DNA of 52,124 nucleotides, taken from NCBI RefSeq assembly GCF_005144585.1, contig NZ_SSMQ01000086.1, positions 1-52,124 of the forward strand, written 5' to 3'. Below are positions 37,671-45,044 of this stretch, piece by piece. Every line of letters starts with the position of its first letter. Position 1 is the stretch's first letter. The notes beneath the pieces were generated by a model, which saw only the letters and a list, made by a program, of their open reading frames with translations, was not told the origin of the DNA and did no database searches. Made by a program: the position numbers and the translations under genes. This DNA comes from Polyangium fumosum. Its GTDB lineage: Bacteria; Myxococcota_A; Polyangia; Polyangiales; Polyangiaceae.

Positions 37671-38281
37671 GCCGGCCGGATGCGGAGACGCTGGACGCGC
37701 TCGTCCTCGGCACGGACGCGCCCGAGGATCGCGAGGCCTGGGAGGCGCTCGTGCGGAACCCGGGCGGTGCGGAGATGTTTCGGGAAGCCGTCACGCGACG
37801 GCGGCGCCGAGATCTCGTAGCTTCCGCGCTCCTCGGCAGACCGTGGCTCGCGCGGGCCATTGCGAGGCTTTCGGCGATGTCACGCCAAACGAAGGCTGCG
37901 CCGACGGGGACGTTTTCCCTCCTGTTTCCGGATGCCGAGCTCGACGCGCTGGTCACCGCGACGCTGGGCCCGGCGGAGGAGGGACCAGGCGCGGAGAGTC
38001 TGGCGCCCCGCTGGGGACAGGTCGTTCCTGTGCGAATGCGGGTGGGCGACCGAATCACGCTCGAGCCATCGCCCGGCGCGGATCCGGTGGACGTGCGTTA
38101 CGTGTGCCAGGGGGCGGAAGGTGCTCTCCCCACGCGGACCTGGAAGCTCGAAGCAGGGGAGGCGCCGGTTTTGCTGGTCGCGCTCGTGGGGACAGCGCCT
38201 GGAGAGACGCTCGCGGAGGCCCTGGTCCACGCAAAGGCGATGGCAGGTGTGGTTCTGCTGGACGAATCGTGGAGCCTCTGA
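37667..38281 (+). CDS. Hypothetical protein, fourth gene of the CHAT operon
   Basis: The 204-aa protein starts at ATG 37667. The N-terminal 80 residues are helical (LDALVLGTDAPEDREAWEAL, then MFREAVTRRRRRDLVASALL). The C-terminal 90 are beta-rich (VRMRVGDRITLEPSPGADPV, then DVRYVCQGAEGALPTRTW), suggesting a two-part protein. The opening resembles short regulatory domains of anti-sigma type, but no zinc-binding motif or membrane helix follows. No family is recognised. It ends the operon, 12 bp before the stop of the convergent 207-aa gene. Confidence 0.75.
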   Translation: MSRPDAETLDALVLGTDAPEDREAWEALVRNPGGAEMFREAVTRRRRRDLVASALLGRPWLARAIARLSAMSRQTKAAPTGTFSLLFPDAELDALVTATLGPAEEGPGAESLAPRWGQVVPVRMRVGDRITLEPSPGADPVDVRYVCQGAEGALPTRTWKLEAGEAPVLLVALVGTAPGETLAEALVHAKAMAGVVLLDESWSL

Positions 38282-38293
38282 GAGCAGAGGCGT

Positions 38294-38917
38294 TCAGCTC
38301 GTCTTTTTCCTTGTTTCGAGCTTCGTGTCCTTGATCTTCGTATCTGTGGGCAGCTTCAACTCCCCGACCTTCTCGAACTTGAGCATGAAGTCGTACGCGA
38401 GATCATGGAGCAGAAGCCTGGGGTCGTAGCCGAGCCCCTTCGCGATCGCGTCGAAGCGCTCCTTATCAGCAACCCTGTCGAAGGTCACGATGATGCTGTC
38501 AGGGTAGATATCGCTATCCGGAACCCTCCAGCACGTGATCACCTCGATCCTGCCGTCGGGCGTCTCGACTTCGACCACAAATGTATTTCCAGCGTGCTTG
38601 AACACGATGTGTTTGCGGTGGTCTCTGAAGTACCTCCTGTCGTTCTCGGATAGGTACTGCCTGGCCTCTTCGGCATCGACGAATCGGCCATCGCGCATCG
38701 ACTTAGCGAAAGAGGGCCACAGCAACTGGAAAAGTTGCTTGCACTTCGAATCCGAAAGTTGGGGCTTATTCCGGTAAACGATATCGTCGAGCGTCAGCCC
38801 TGCCTCCTGGTAAAATGGCTCGAACAGCACAGTTGGAGCCACGTACCGCGTGAATGCGGCAACGTTGAGCCTGCTGAAGTCGATCTCGTCGTTCCAGATC
38901 GCCGCCTCTTTGCTCAT
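38294..38917 (-). CDS. Hypothetical protein of lower GC content
   Basis: The 207-aa protein starts at ATG 38917 (MSKEAAIWNDEIDFSRLN), 31 bp downstream of the 1050-aa gene on the same strand. The composition is unlike its neighbours: more Lys, Ile, Phe, Tyr and Asp and less Ala/Arg, and the DNA is visibly poorer in GC, so recent transfer is likely. Readable features are FARYF-type aromatic clusters (ENDRRYFRDHRKHIVFKHAG) and a beta hairpin NTFVVEVETPDGRIEVITCW. No domain is recognised. It could be a late cargo gene or part of the leftward operon. Confidence 0.8.
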   Translation of the reverse strand: MSKEAAIWNDEIDFSRLNVAAFTRYVAPTVLFEPFYQEAGLTLDDIVYRNKPQLSDSKCKQLFQLLWPSFAKSMRDGRFVDAEEARQYLSENDRRYFRDHRKHIVFKHAGNTFVVEVETPDGRIEVITCWRVPDSDIYPDSIIVTFDRVADKERFDAIAKGLGYDPRLLLHDLAYDFMLKFEKVGELKLPTDTKIKDTKLETRKKTS

Positions 38918-38948
38918 CGTCTTCTCCGTCTGCGCGATAGTGCCTGTC

Positions 38949-41900
38949 CTACCCCGACAGCAACACCCGATTGATCAAATCCACATCCAGCACCTGCACC
39001 GCGACCTGCACCTTCCCACTTTTCACCGTCTTCCCCCGGGTCACCTGCGCCGGCGGCAGCAAGCACACCACCTCGATCGCCGCCCCCTGCGCCCCCCGCC
39101 ACTCCAAGAGCAGCTTCGGCAACTCCGTCCCCGCCTGCTCTTCACCCGCCAGGGCCGGCCAGATCACCCACGACAGGGCTTCCCGCGCCACCTCCGCCGC
39201 CGGTCCATCCCCGGAGAGCGCATGCTGAAGTGCCCCAACCAGATGCCCGATCCGCCGCCCGAGTTCCCCGCCGATCTGGGCCTTCGACAGGTCCACATCG
39301 ACGTTTGGATCCAGCGTCGTGTACCCGAGAACGAAAGACAGCCCGTCGTCCTTCTTGGTCACGCCGAGCCAAACCATCCCCTGCGAGTCATCGTGGGGCT
39401 CGCCGACCAGCGCCTCGTAGCTCTGCCCCTCGATCGGCGCGATCACCGGCGGCGTCGATCCCCCGGCTCTCCTCCCGATCTCGATCGCGAGCAGCCCCGC
39501 CGCGACGAGCTGCTCATTCGTACGCCGCAGCGACACGAGCCCCGCGCGCGTCGCCGATGCGAGCCTCGTAGCGAGCGACTGCAATGCTTTCGGGCGCTCT
39601 TCGTGCAGCTCGACCTTGCGCAGTCCCTGTTGCACGGCCCGGATCGCGGGCCGCACGTCACGCGTCACGACCGCGCACGTCGCATGCTCATCCACCCGCT
39701 CGTGCACGAGCAGGAACGAGCGCAGCGGCGGCCTCCTCCCAACGCTCGGCCCCACGATGACGCCCCACGTCGCATTGCCGAGCTGCAGCCGCTCGAGCTC
39801 CGCGCGCAGCGATAGCCCCGAGGCATCCGCGATGAATGCGCGCTGCGCTGCCCTGCCGCGCGACGCGGCGTGGAGCGCCTCGAACGCCTCGAGCTCCGGG
39901 ACGCCCGCGATCGACGTGCGAACCCGGAGCCGATGCTCCCGCAGCTCGAAGACCGTCCGCACCGGCCCCTCTGGCGCCGAGAAGGTCTGGTGCGCAGGGG
40001 ACGCCGGCTCTTCATTCTCCTGTGATGTCGCCGGGCGGCCGACATGGATCGCGATATGCGGCGCATCCGCGCCAGCGGCGGCCGCGCCGACGGGGAGGGG
40101 CCCCAGGCGCAAGCGCCCTTCGCCGAGGAGCCCCTGCGACGCGGTAAAGGACCGACCCGAGAGATCCGGCGGGCGAGCGCAAAGCACGGAGAGCTCGCGC
40201 AGGCTGGGCGCCTCGAATGCAATGGCGCCACGTGAAAGCCCTTCGATCAAGGGAGCCGCTTCGCGATCGTTGTAGATCGCGACACGACACCCGAGGAGCG
40301 CGTGGGGGCACAGCGATAGATACCGGCGAATGAGCTGCTCGCCCAGCTCGACGAGCGAGCTTTGAGGGATCACCTCCGGCGTGCGCTCGAAGACGAGCAA
40401 GCCGCCCTCGGTCCCCGAGTACCCGAGCTCCGCCCCGTCCACCTCCAAGAACTCGGCGGGCGCCGATGGCGCAGCCTCGATCGCCCGCTTGACGCGCTTC
40501 CGCGCCGAATCCGACAGCGACGCGAGCGCCCGTTGCCGCATGTACGCGAGCCCCAGTGTGAGCAGGTGCGTGGGGCCCGCGACGCGGACGGTCACGCCCC
40601 CGCTGTCGCGAATCGCGCACGTATCGAGCGCGAGGACCTCCCGCATGGTGGCCTGGTCCGCGTCGACCGCCGCGTTGTAGAGTGCGATGGTCGCGTCTAC
40701 GAAGCGGCGTGCCGCTCGCTCGACATTCCCATCCTCGAGCAGCTTCGGCAATGCGCCGGCGAGCAGTACCCCAGCGTTCTGCCCCTCGAAGACGAACGCG
40801 ATCGCCTCGAGGAGGTTCTTCCGCTCTTTCGCCCACGCGGCCCATTCCCTCGGCAGCTCCCTGAGCGCGCGCTCCGAGCGGCGCACGCTGAGCGTCGCAA
40901 TCTTCGGCAACCCTTCGAGAAACGAGCGCGCCCCGACACGCAACGTCGCCTCGACCGGATGCCCCTCGTCGCGGAGCAACTCGTCCACGAGCACCGCGAG
41001 CCCCTTCGGCAGAGCGGGAGCATGAACGCGCGCGTGTTTCGCAGGCCCCGGCGCAGGCGACGGTTCCTCGGCCTGCTCGACCTCGTCTTCTTCTTCTTCA
41101 ACCTCAAGGACGTCAGCGTCACGTGAAGCTCTGGGCTCGACCTTTGGCGACGCTTTGACCGGAGGACTCTCGGCGCGCCCTTTTCCCTTTGGCGCGGGCG
41201 GCGGCGGCGGCTCCGGGGCGCTAGCAGCCTTCGCTTTGCCGGGCTTCGCAGGAGGCGCCGCGGGCTCCGGGGGCTCGACGGGGGACGGCTTCGGCCTCGT
41301 CGCTTTCGGCGGGGCGAGCTGACGCGTGGTCAAGGGCTTCAGGTCGATCGCGGCGAGCGCCTTCTGACGCGCCTGCCCCGTCGAGCTCGCGAGGGCCTCC
41401 TGGACCTGGGCCTCCATTTCGGAGAGCGGCCCCTCCGCCGTGCGCCGCCGCGACTCACCCGTCTGCGCAGCCCTCACGATCTTTGCATTCGCGGCGAGCC
41501 GATCCGCCGCGTCCGCCTTCGATAGCCTCGTATCGCGCGCCAGCCCCATGACGGGGAGGCTGTTCCCGACGGCCTCCCACGCTGGAGCTCGCGCCCCGGC
41601 GGCCTTTGCCGCCTGCGCGAACTCGCACAGCGTGGCGATGCGGACCTGGCGATCGAGCCCCGACTTCTTTAGCGACTCCGCGAGACCAGCGGGCAACCCG
41701 CTGTCCTTCTGGTCGCACCAAGCGAGGAATGCATCGCGGAGGGCGTCCTCGCGAACTGGCACGAGGCAATCCTTCAGGCCGCTCGCCTTCGGGTGGTCCT
41801 CCACGCTGACGTAAATCAGGTGCTCCTTGGACTTGACCTCGACGCTATTCCGCCAGGCTGTCGCCTGCTCGGCAGCGCGGTGATCTGGCGCGATCATCGT

Positions 41901-42101
41901 CCGCTCGGAGCGCTCGAAAGGAACCCCTGGCGCGGACCCGACGATGAAGACCTTCGCGCCGAGTACCCGGCGGAGCTCTTTTACCACGTCGACGAGCTCC
42001 GAGGCCGTGAGGGTGATCGGGCAGATGCGAAGCCCGAGGCGCTGCGGCTCCTCCTTGAAGAGCTCGCTAGCCGCCAGGGCGATGAGCGTAGATACCTTCA
42101 T
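38949..42101 (-). CDS. 1050-aa protein of unknown function, third gene of leftward unknown operon
   Basis: ATG 42101 overlaps the stop of the 466-aa gene (ATGA). Residues 1-150 form an alpha/beta domain (SELVDVVKELRRVLGAKVFI, VGSAPGVPFERSE, HLIYVSVEDHPKASGLKD). Residues about 230-370 are a disordered Pro/Ala/Lys linker ending in an acidic patch (LEVEEEEDEVEQAEE). The C-terminal 680 residues are folded, with hydrophobic strands such as SLRAELERLQLGNATWGVIV. No Walker motif, nuclease signature or methyltransferase motif is visible. The two-domain, linker-joined plan resembles components of multi-gene phage-defence systems lacking their ATPase. Function unknown. Confidence 0.85.
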   Translation of the reverse strand: MKVSTLIALAASELFKEEPQRLGLRICPITLTASELVDVVKELRRVLGAKVFIVGSAPGVPFERSERTMIAPDHRAAEQATAWRNSVEVKSKEHLIYVSVEDHPKASGLKDCLVPVREDALRDAFLAWCDQKDSGLPAGLAESLKKSGLDRQVRIATLCEFAQAAKAAGARAPAWEAVGNSLPVMGLARDTRLSKADAADRLAANAKIVRAAQTGESRRRTAEGPLSEMEAQVQEALASSTGQARQKALAAIDLKPLTTRQLAPPKATRPKPSPVEPPEPAAPPAKPGKAKAASAPEPPPPPAPKGKGRAESPPVKASPKVEPRASRDADVLEVEEEEDEVEQAEEPSPAPGPAKHARVHAPALPKGLAVLVDELLRDEGHPVEATLRVGARSFLEGLPKIATLSVRRSERALRELPREWAAWAKERKNLLEAIAFVFEGQNAGVLLAGALPKLLEDGNVERAARRFVDATIALYNAAVDADQATMREVLALDTCAIRDSGGVTVRVAGPTHLLTLGLAYMRQRALASLSDSARKRVKRAIEAAPSAPAEFLEVDGAELGYSGTEGGLLVFERTPEVIPQSSLVELGEQLIRRYLSLCPHALLGCRVAIYNDREAAPLIEGLSRGAIAFEAPSLRELSVLCARPPDLSGRSFTASQGLLGEGRLRLGPLPVGAAAAGADAPHIAIHVGRPATSQENEEPASPAHQTFSAPEGPVRTVFELREHRLRVRTSIAGVPELEAFEALHAASRGRAAQRAFIADASGLSLRAELERLQLGNATWGVIVGPSVGRRPPLRSFLLVHERVDEHATCAVVTRDVRPAIRAVQQGLRKVELHEERPKALQSLATRLASATRAGLVSLRRTNEQLVAAGLLAIEIGRRAGGSTPPVIAPIEGQSYEALVGEPHDDSQGMVWLGVTKKDDGLSFVLGYTTLDPNVDVDLSKAQIGGELGRRIGHLVGALQHALSGDGPAAEVAREALSWVIWPALAGEEQAGTELPKLLLEWRGAQGAAIEVVCLLPPAQVTRGKTVKSGKVQVAVQVLDVDLINRVLLSG

Positions 42102-43498
42102 GACAGCTCTCCACCGACCTCCGCACCACCATCCGGCAGGCGACGCGCAACGCCACGGCGTACCGCGTTCGACAGCAGCAACTCCGCGTTCTCCGCGAGC
42201 TGCTCGGCGCTGACGTTCTCGATCCCGATCGACTCCAGCGCTGCCGTATCGGCCGACACGTTGCTGCCGACGACGACCCCGAGCTCCTCTCGGACGCTAC
42301 GCCAGAAGTCGTTCCACGGGCGCGGCATAGAGCCACGCGGGACAAGCATCAGGACGAGCACTTCCACGAGCTCCGATGTGAGCGCGAGGTGCTTTCCCCA
42401 CCCGGCCTTGTCATTGCGCGGCAAGACGCACCCAGCCTTGCGGCCGAAGGCCACGAAGAACTTGTCGGGCCAATACAGATCCTTCTCGTCTCCCTTGCTG
42501 CCACCATAGTCGCGCGCGGCGGCGATGATGCCCTCTGCGCTGCTCGCGAGCGGGCCGCGAGGTACCTCCAGGCAATCGGCCTTGGCCCGCGGCTTCGCCT
42601 CGATCTCCTGCGCATACGGGTGGCTCGGGATCAGCTTGGCGACGCACTGATCGAAGGCATCGATACCGCGCTTGAACGAGCCCACCGCCTCCTGCCGCAC
42701 GGGCTTGATCTGCCCTTGCTGCTCGGCGGCGAGCGCGAGCACGAGGGGACGCCCGTGCGGGCGACCTGCGCCCAGGAACTTCAGTACGACCCCAAGGCTC
42801 GCCCCGAGCGCGAAGAGCCGAAGAATGGCCGGCTTGCTCAAGGGCTGCGCGAGGAGCGTCGAGAGCCTGCGCCCCAGGGCCTCGTCGAACGCCGTCCGCT
42901 TGATCTCCTTGGGCGGCTGCTTGTCCACGAGGTCCGCCTCGAGGAGCAGCGGGCGGAACGCGCGCGTGATCGGATCCCCCTCGTCCTCGAGCAGGCGCTT
43001 CAATCGCTGCCGGCCCTCGGCCGCGAGCGCGTTCGCGAGGTAGCCGCCAATTCGGAAGCGCCGGAACCCCTCGAAGCCCAGGAGGGCCTTGTGCGTCGCG
43101 AGCGGGCTGGCCATCGACGTGCCGGGCGCGTACAAGCCGCCGTCCGCGTTCAGCACGATGCGCGCGGCGCGGCGGAGATCCTCGACGCGCTGCGGGCCGA
43201 GCGACGGCGGAAACGCCTGGTTGAACGCGGCGCCGAATCGCTTGTCGCTGCGCATCGCGCGCTCGCTGTTGTCCTCGTCCTCGACGTCGAACCGGATCAC
43301 GCGGGAGAGAAAGTCTCCGCCATGGGCCGGCGCGCCTCCGAGGATGGATTGCGCCACGTCGTTCATGAGGTGGACGCCCTTGTAGGCCGTCGTCGCCGCG
43401 CGGAAGCCGAGCGCTTGCTCGAAGGCCCCGGGGACCTCCTGGTCTCCCATGAGGGTCCGGCGGACAGCCTCGAACTCGACCTTGCGGGTGTTAGACAT
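42098..43498 (-). CDS. 466-aa protein of unknown function, second gene of leftward unknown operon
   Basis: ATG 43498 lies inside the end of the 133-aa gene (8-bp overlap), and the stop overlaps the next ATG, so the gene is tightly coupled on both sides. Mostly soluble mixed alpha/beta sequence is seen. Readable segments are ALGFRAATTAYKGVHLMNDV, ADGGLYAPGTSMASPLATHK, AILRLFALGASLGVVLKFLG, YWPDKFFVAFGRKAGCVLPR and MPRPWNDFWRSVREELGVVV. None matches a family I know. Its long conserved-looking blocks suggest a real, structured core component of a system. Confidence 0.85.
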   Translation of the reverse strand: MSNTRKVEFEAVRRTLMGDQEVPGAFEQALGFRAATTAYKGVHLMNDVAQSILGGAPAHGGDFLSRVIRFDVEDEDNSERAMRSDKRFGAAFNQAFPPSLGPQRVEDLRRAARIVLNADGGLYAPGTSMASPLATHKALLGFEGFRRFRIGGYLANALAAEGRQRLKRLLEDEGDPITRAFRPLLLEADLVDKQPPKEIKRTAFDEALGRRLSTLLAQPLSKPAILRLFALGASLGVVLKFLGAGRPHGRPLVLALAAEQQGQIKPVRQEAVGSFKRGIDAFDQCVAKLIPSHPYAQEIEAKPRAKADCLEVPRGPLASSAEGIIAAARDYGGSKGDEKDLYWPDKFFVAFGRKAGCVLPRNDKAGWGKHLALTSELVEVLVLMLVPRGSMPRPWNDFWRSVREELGVVVGSNVSADTAALESIGIENVSAEQLAENAELLLSNAVRRGVARRLPDGGAEVGGELS

Positions 43499-43892
43499 AC
43501 CTCGCTGCTCCGTTCTTCTCCGAGCGCACGCGCGCCGCCGCGACCAGCTCACCCCTCGGACGCTCGAGGATCGCGGCCTCCTCATCCACCGGCCCGCGAG
43601 CGCGGGTCTCTTCATCCCACCCCGCGAGCCGCACGAGGAACCGCTGCACAGGCTCCGGGATCGACACGGGCCCCGACGTCCCGGAAGCCGCGCGGAGGGC
43701 CGCGAGGAGCTCGGGATCGACGCGCAGCGAGACACCGGAAGCACGGTGGTACAGCCACGCGACTTCTGGCGGGGGCCCAAGGGCGTCGGCGATCCAGGGG
43801 GCGCGAAGGGGGCGCGTGAAGTCCTCACGCGCCCCGGACAACCCCGTGTGATGCCGCGAGAGATCCGGGCGTAGCGTCTCGCGAGTCCACAC
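43491..43892 (-). CDS. 133-aa protein, first gene of leftward unknown operon
   Basis: The small basic, soluble protein starts at GTG 43892 with no clear ribosome site. It reads GPPPEVAWLYHRASGVSLRV, then ELLAALRAASG and PEPVQRFLVRLAGWDEETRA, and ends with AARVRSEKNGAARYV. No domain is recognised. It precedes the 466-aa gene with an 8-bp overlap, and its start lies at the left edge of the 21-bp periodic tract, from which its promoter must arise. Confidence 0.7.
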   Translation of the reverse strand: MWTRETLRPDLSRHHTGLSGAREDFTRPLRAPWIADALGPPPEVAWLYHRASGVSLRVDPELLAALRAASGTSGPVSIPEPVQRFLVRLAGWDEETRARGPVDEEAAILERPRGELVAAARVRSEKNGAARYV

Positions 43893-44230
43893 GCAGGCAT
43901 ATCGGCTTCACGCGACCCCGACCCAGGTCCAGGCGTCCACCTCGCGAAACCCACGCCTCCCTTTCGGTGCTACAGGCGCCCCCGCCCGAACCACGCGCGC
44001 GCCGTCGCTGAAGTCCAACCGCGCGGCCGTCACCTCCAGCCGCGCCGTTCGTGAGTTTCAGGCGGCCCCGACCCCGGTCCACGCGCCCCCTTGCCAAGTT
44101 CACGCGCCACCGCGTGGCCTTCATTACATCCCGACCCGAACCGCACGCGCTTCCGAGCCAACCTCACGCGCCCCTGGCCCAGGTTCACACGCCGCCCGGT
44201 CAGGTCCACGCGCCTCCACCCTGGACACAC
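43890..44230. repeat. Degenerate 21-bp periodic tract (about 16-17 units)
   Basis: A (T/C)CACGCGCC-like core recurs at about 43930, 43952, 43973, 43992, 44016, 44037, 44059, 44080, 44101, 44122, 44144, 44165, 44186, 44207 and 44228, nearly always 21 or 22 bp apart. Individual units are diverged. On the minus strand it reads as heptads (GRRVDLT, GRRVNLG, QGRVRLA, RKRVRFG), but the frame changes along the tract and it lacks a proper start. It fills the divergent gap between the unknown operon and the gene at 44279. Confidence 0.85.
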
Positions 44231-44278
44231 GTATGCCAGCTCATGTAGCGTGCTCACCTCACGGGAGGACGTTTCCAC

Positions 44279-45040
44279 ATGGCGCTCGATTTGAACACCT
44301 TTCCCCCCGAAGCTCGCGCGGCCTTCATCAAGGACGGTGAGCGGTTCGGTTCCGAGGACACGCTGGAGCAGGCGAATCAGACGCTCAATGCCTACCTGAC
44401 GCACGGATCGAAGCTCGCGGCGTTCGGTTTCGCGCCCGAGGACGCCGCCGAGCTGAAGGACGCGCGGGACGCGCTGATCGATGCGGGCGTCGGGCGCGAG
44501 GCCAAGCGGACGAGCAAGAAGATCGATACCGTCGCACACGCGACGGCGATGCGGGACGGGCAGGGGGTGCGATTACGCGGGCGCTCGGTGCTCGCCGGAA
44601 CGAAGCGTGCGCTCTTGCTTTCAGGCAATACGGAAGCCGTGAAGAAAATCGAGGTTCTGCTCGATAGCGAGTCCGCTGTCGCCGAGGATGCCGAAGGGCT
44701 GGCCAAGCAGCTCGATGCCCTGCGCACCGTTCTGAAGGAGCCTGCCGTCGCATCCGCCGCGCAGAATCGCGGGGGTCCGCAAGCGGCGGTCGATCTCGAA
44801 GCGAAGGCGGCGGCGCTGCGTGACGCGGCGAAGGCGAAGGCGGAGCCGCGGGGAACGCCGGTCGAGACCGAGGCGCTGGACCTCATCGACGGGATCATCG
44901 TGAGCTTGACGCGAACGGCACGCGAGGCCGCCGAGGCGGCGGCGCGGGAGCTCGCGGAACCAGCGATCGCCACGGCATTCGAGCTCTCGGCGCTGTACAA
45001 GCGGCGGGGGAAGAAAAAGCCGGAAGAGCAGGGCGGCTGA
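44279..45040 (+). CDS. Hypothetical helical protein between unknown operon and helicase fusion
   Basis: The 253-aa protein starts at ATG 44279, preceded by GGGAGG at about 10-15 bp. It is almost wholly helical, Ala/Glu/Lys-rich, with possible coiled-coil segments (SAVAEDAEGLAKQLDALRTV, DLEAKAAALRDAAKAKAEPR, REAAEAAARELAEPAIATAF). It begins FPPEARAAFIKDGERFGSED. No membrane segment or known domain. It is co-oriented with neither neighbour: divergent from the unknown operon and convergent with the helicase fusion. Confidence 0.78.
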   Translation: MALDLNTFPPEARAAFIKDGERFGSEDTLEQANQTLNAYLTHGSKLAAFGFAPEDAAELKDARDALIDAGVGREAKRTSKKIDTVAHATAMRDGQGVRLRGRSVLAGTKRALLLSGNTEAVKKIEVLLDSESAVAEDAEGLAKQLDALRTVLKEPAVASAAQNRGGPQAAVDLEAKAAALRDAAKAKAEPRGTPVETEALDLIDGIIVSLTRTAREAAEAAARELAEPAIATAFELSALYKRRGKKKPEEQGG

Positions 45041-45044
45041 TTGC

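Noticed and set aside
43825-44539. Minus-strand heptad-repeat frames (GRRVDLT type) as a coding gene
   Set aside because: The heptad reading changes frame along the tract and overlaps a better supported gene at 44279; treated as a periodic DNA tract instead.
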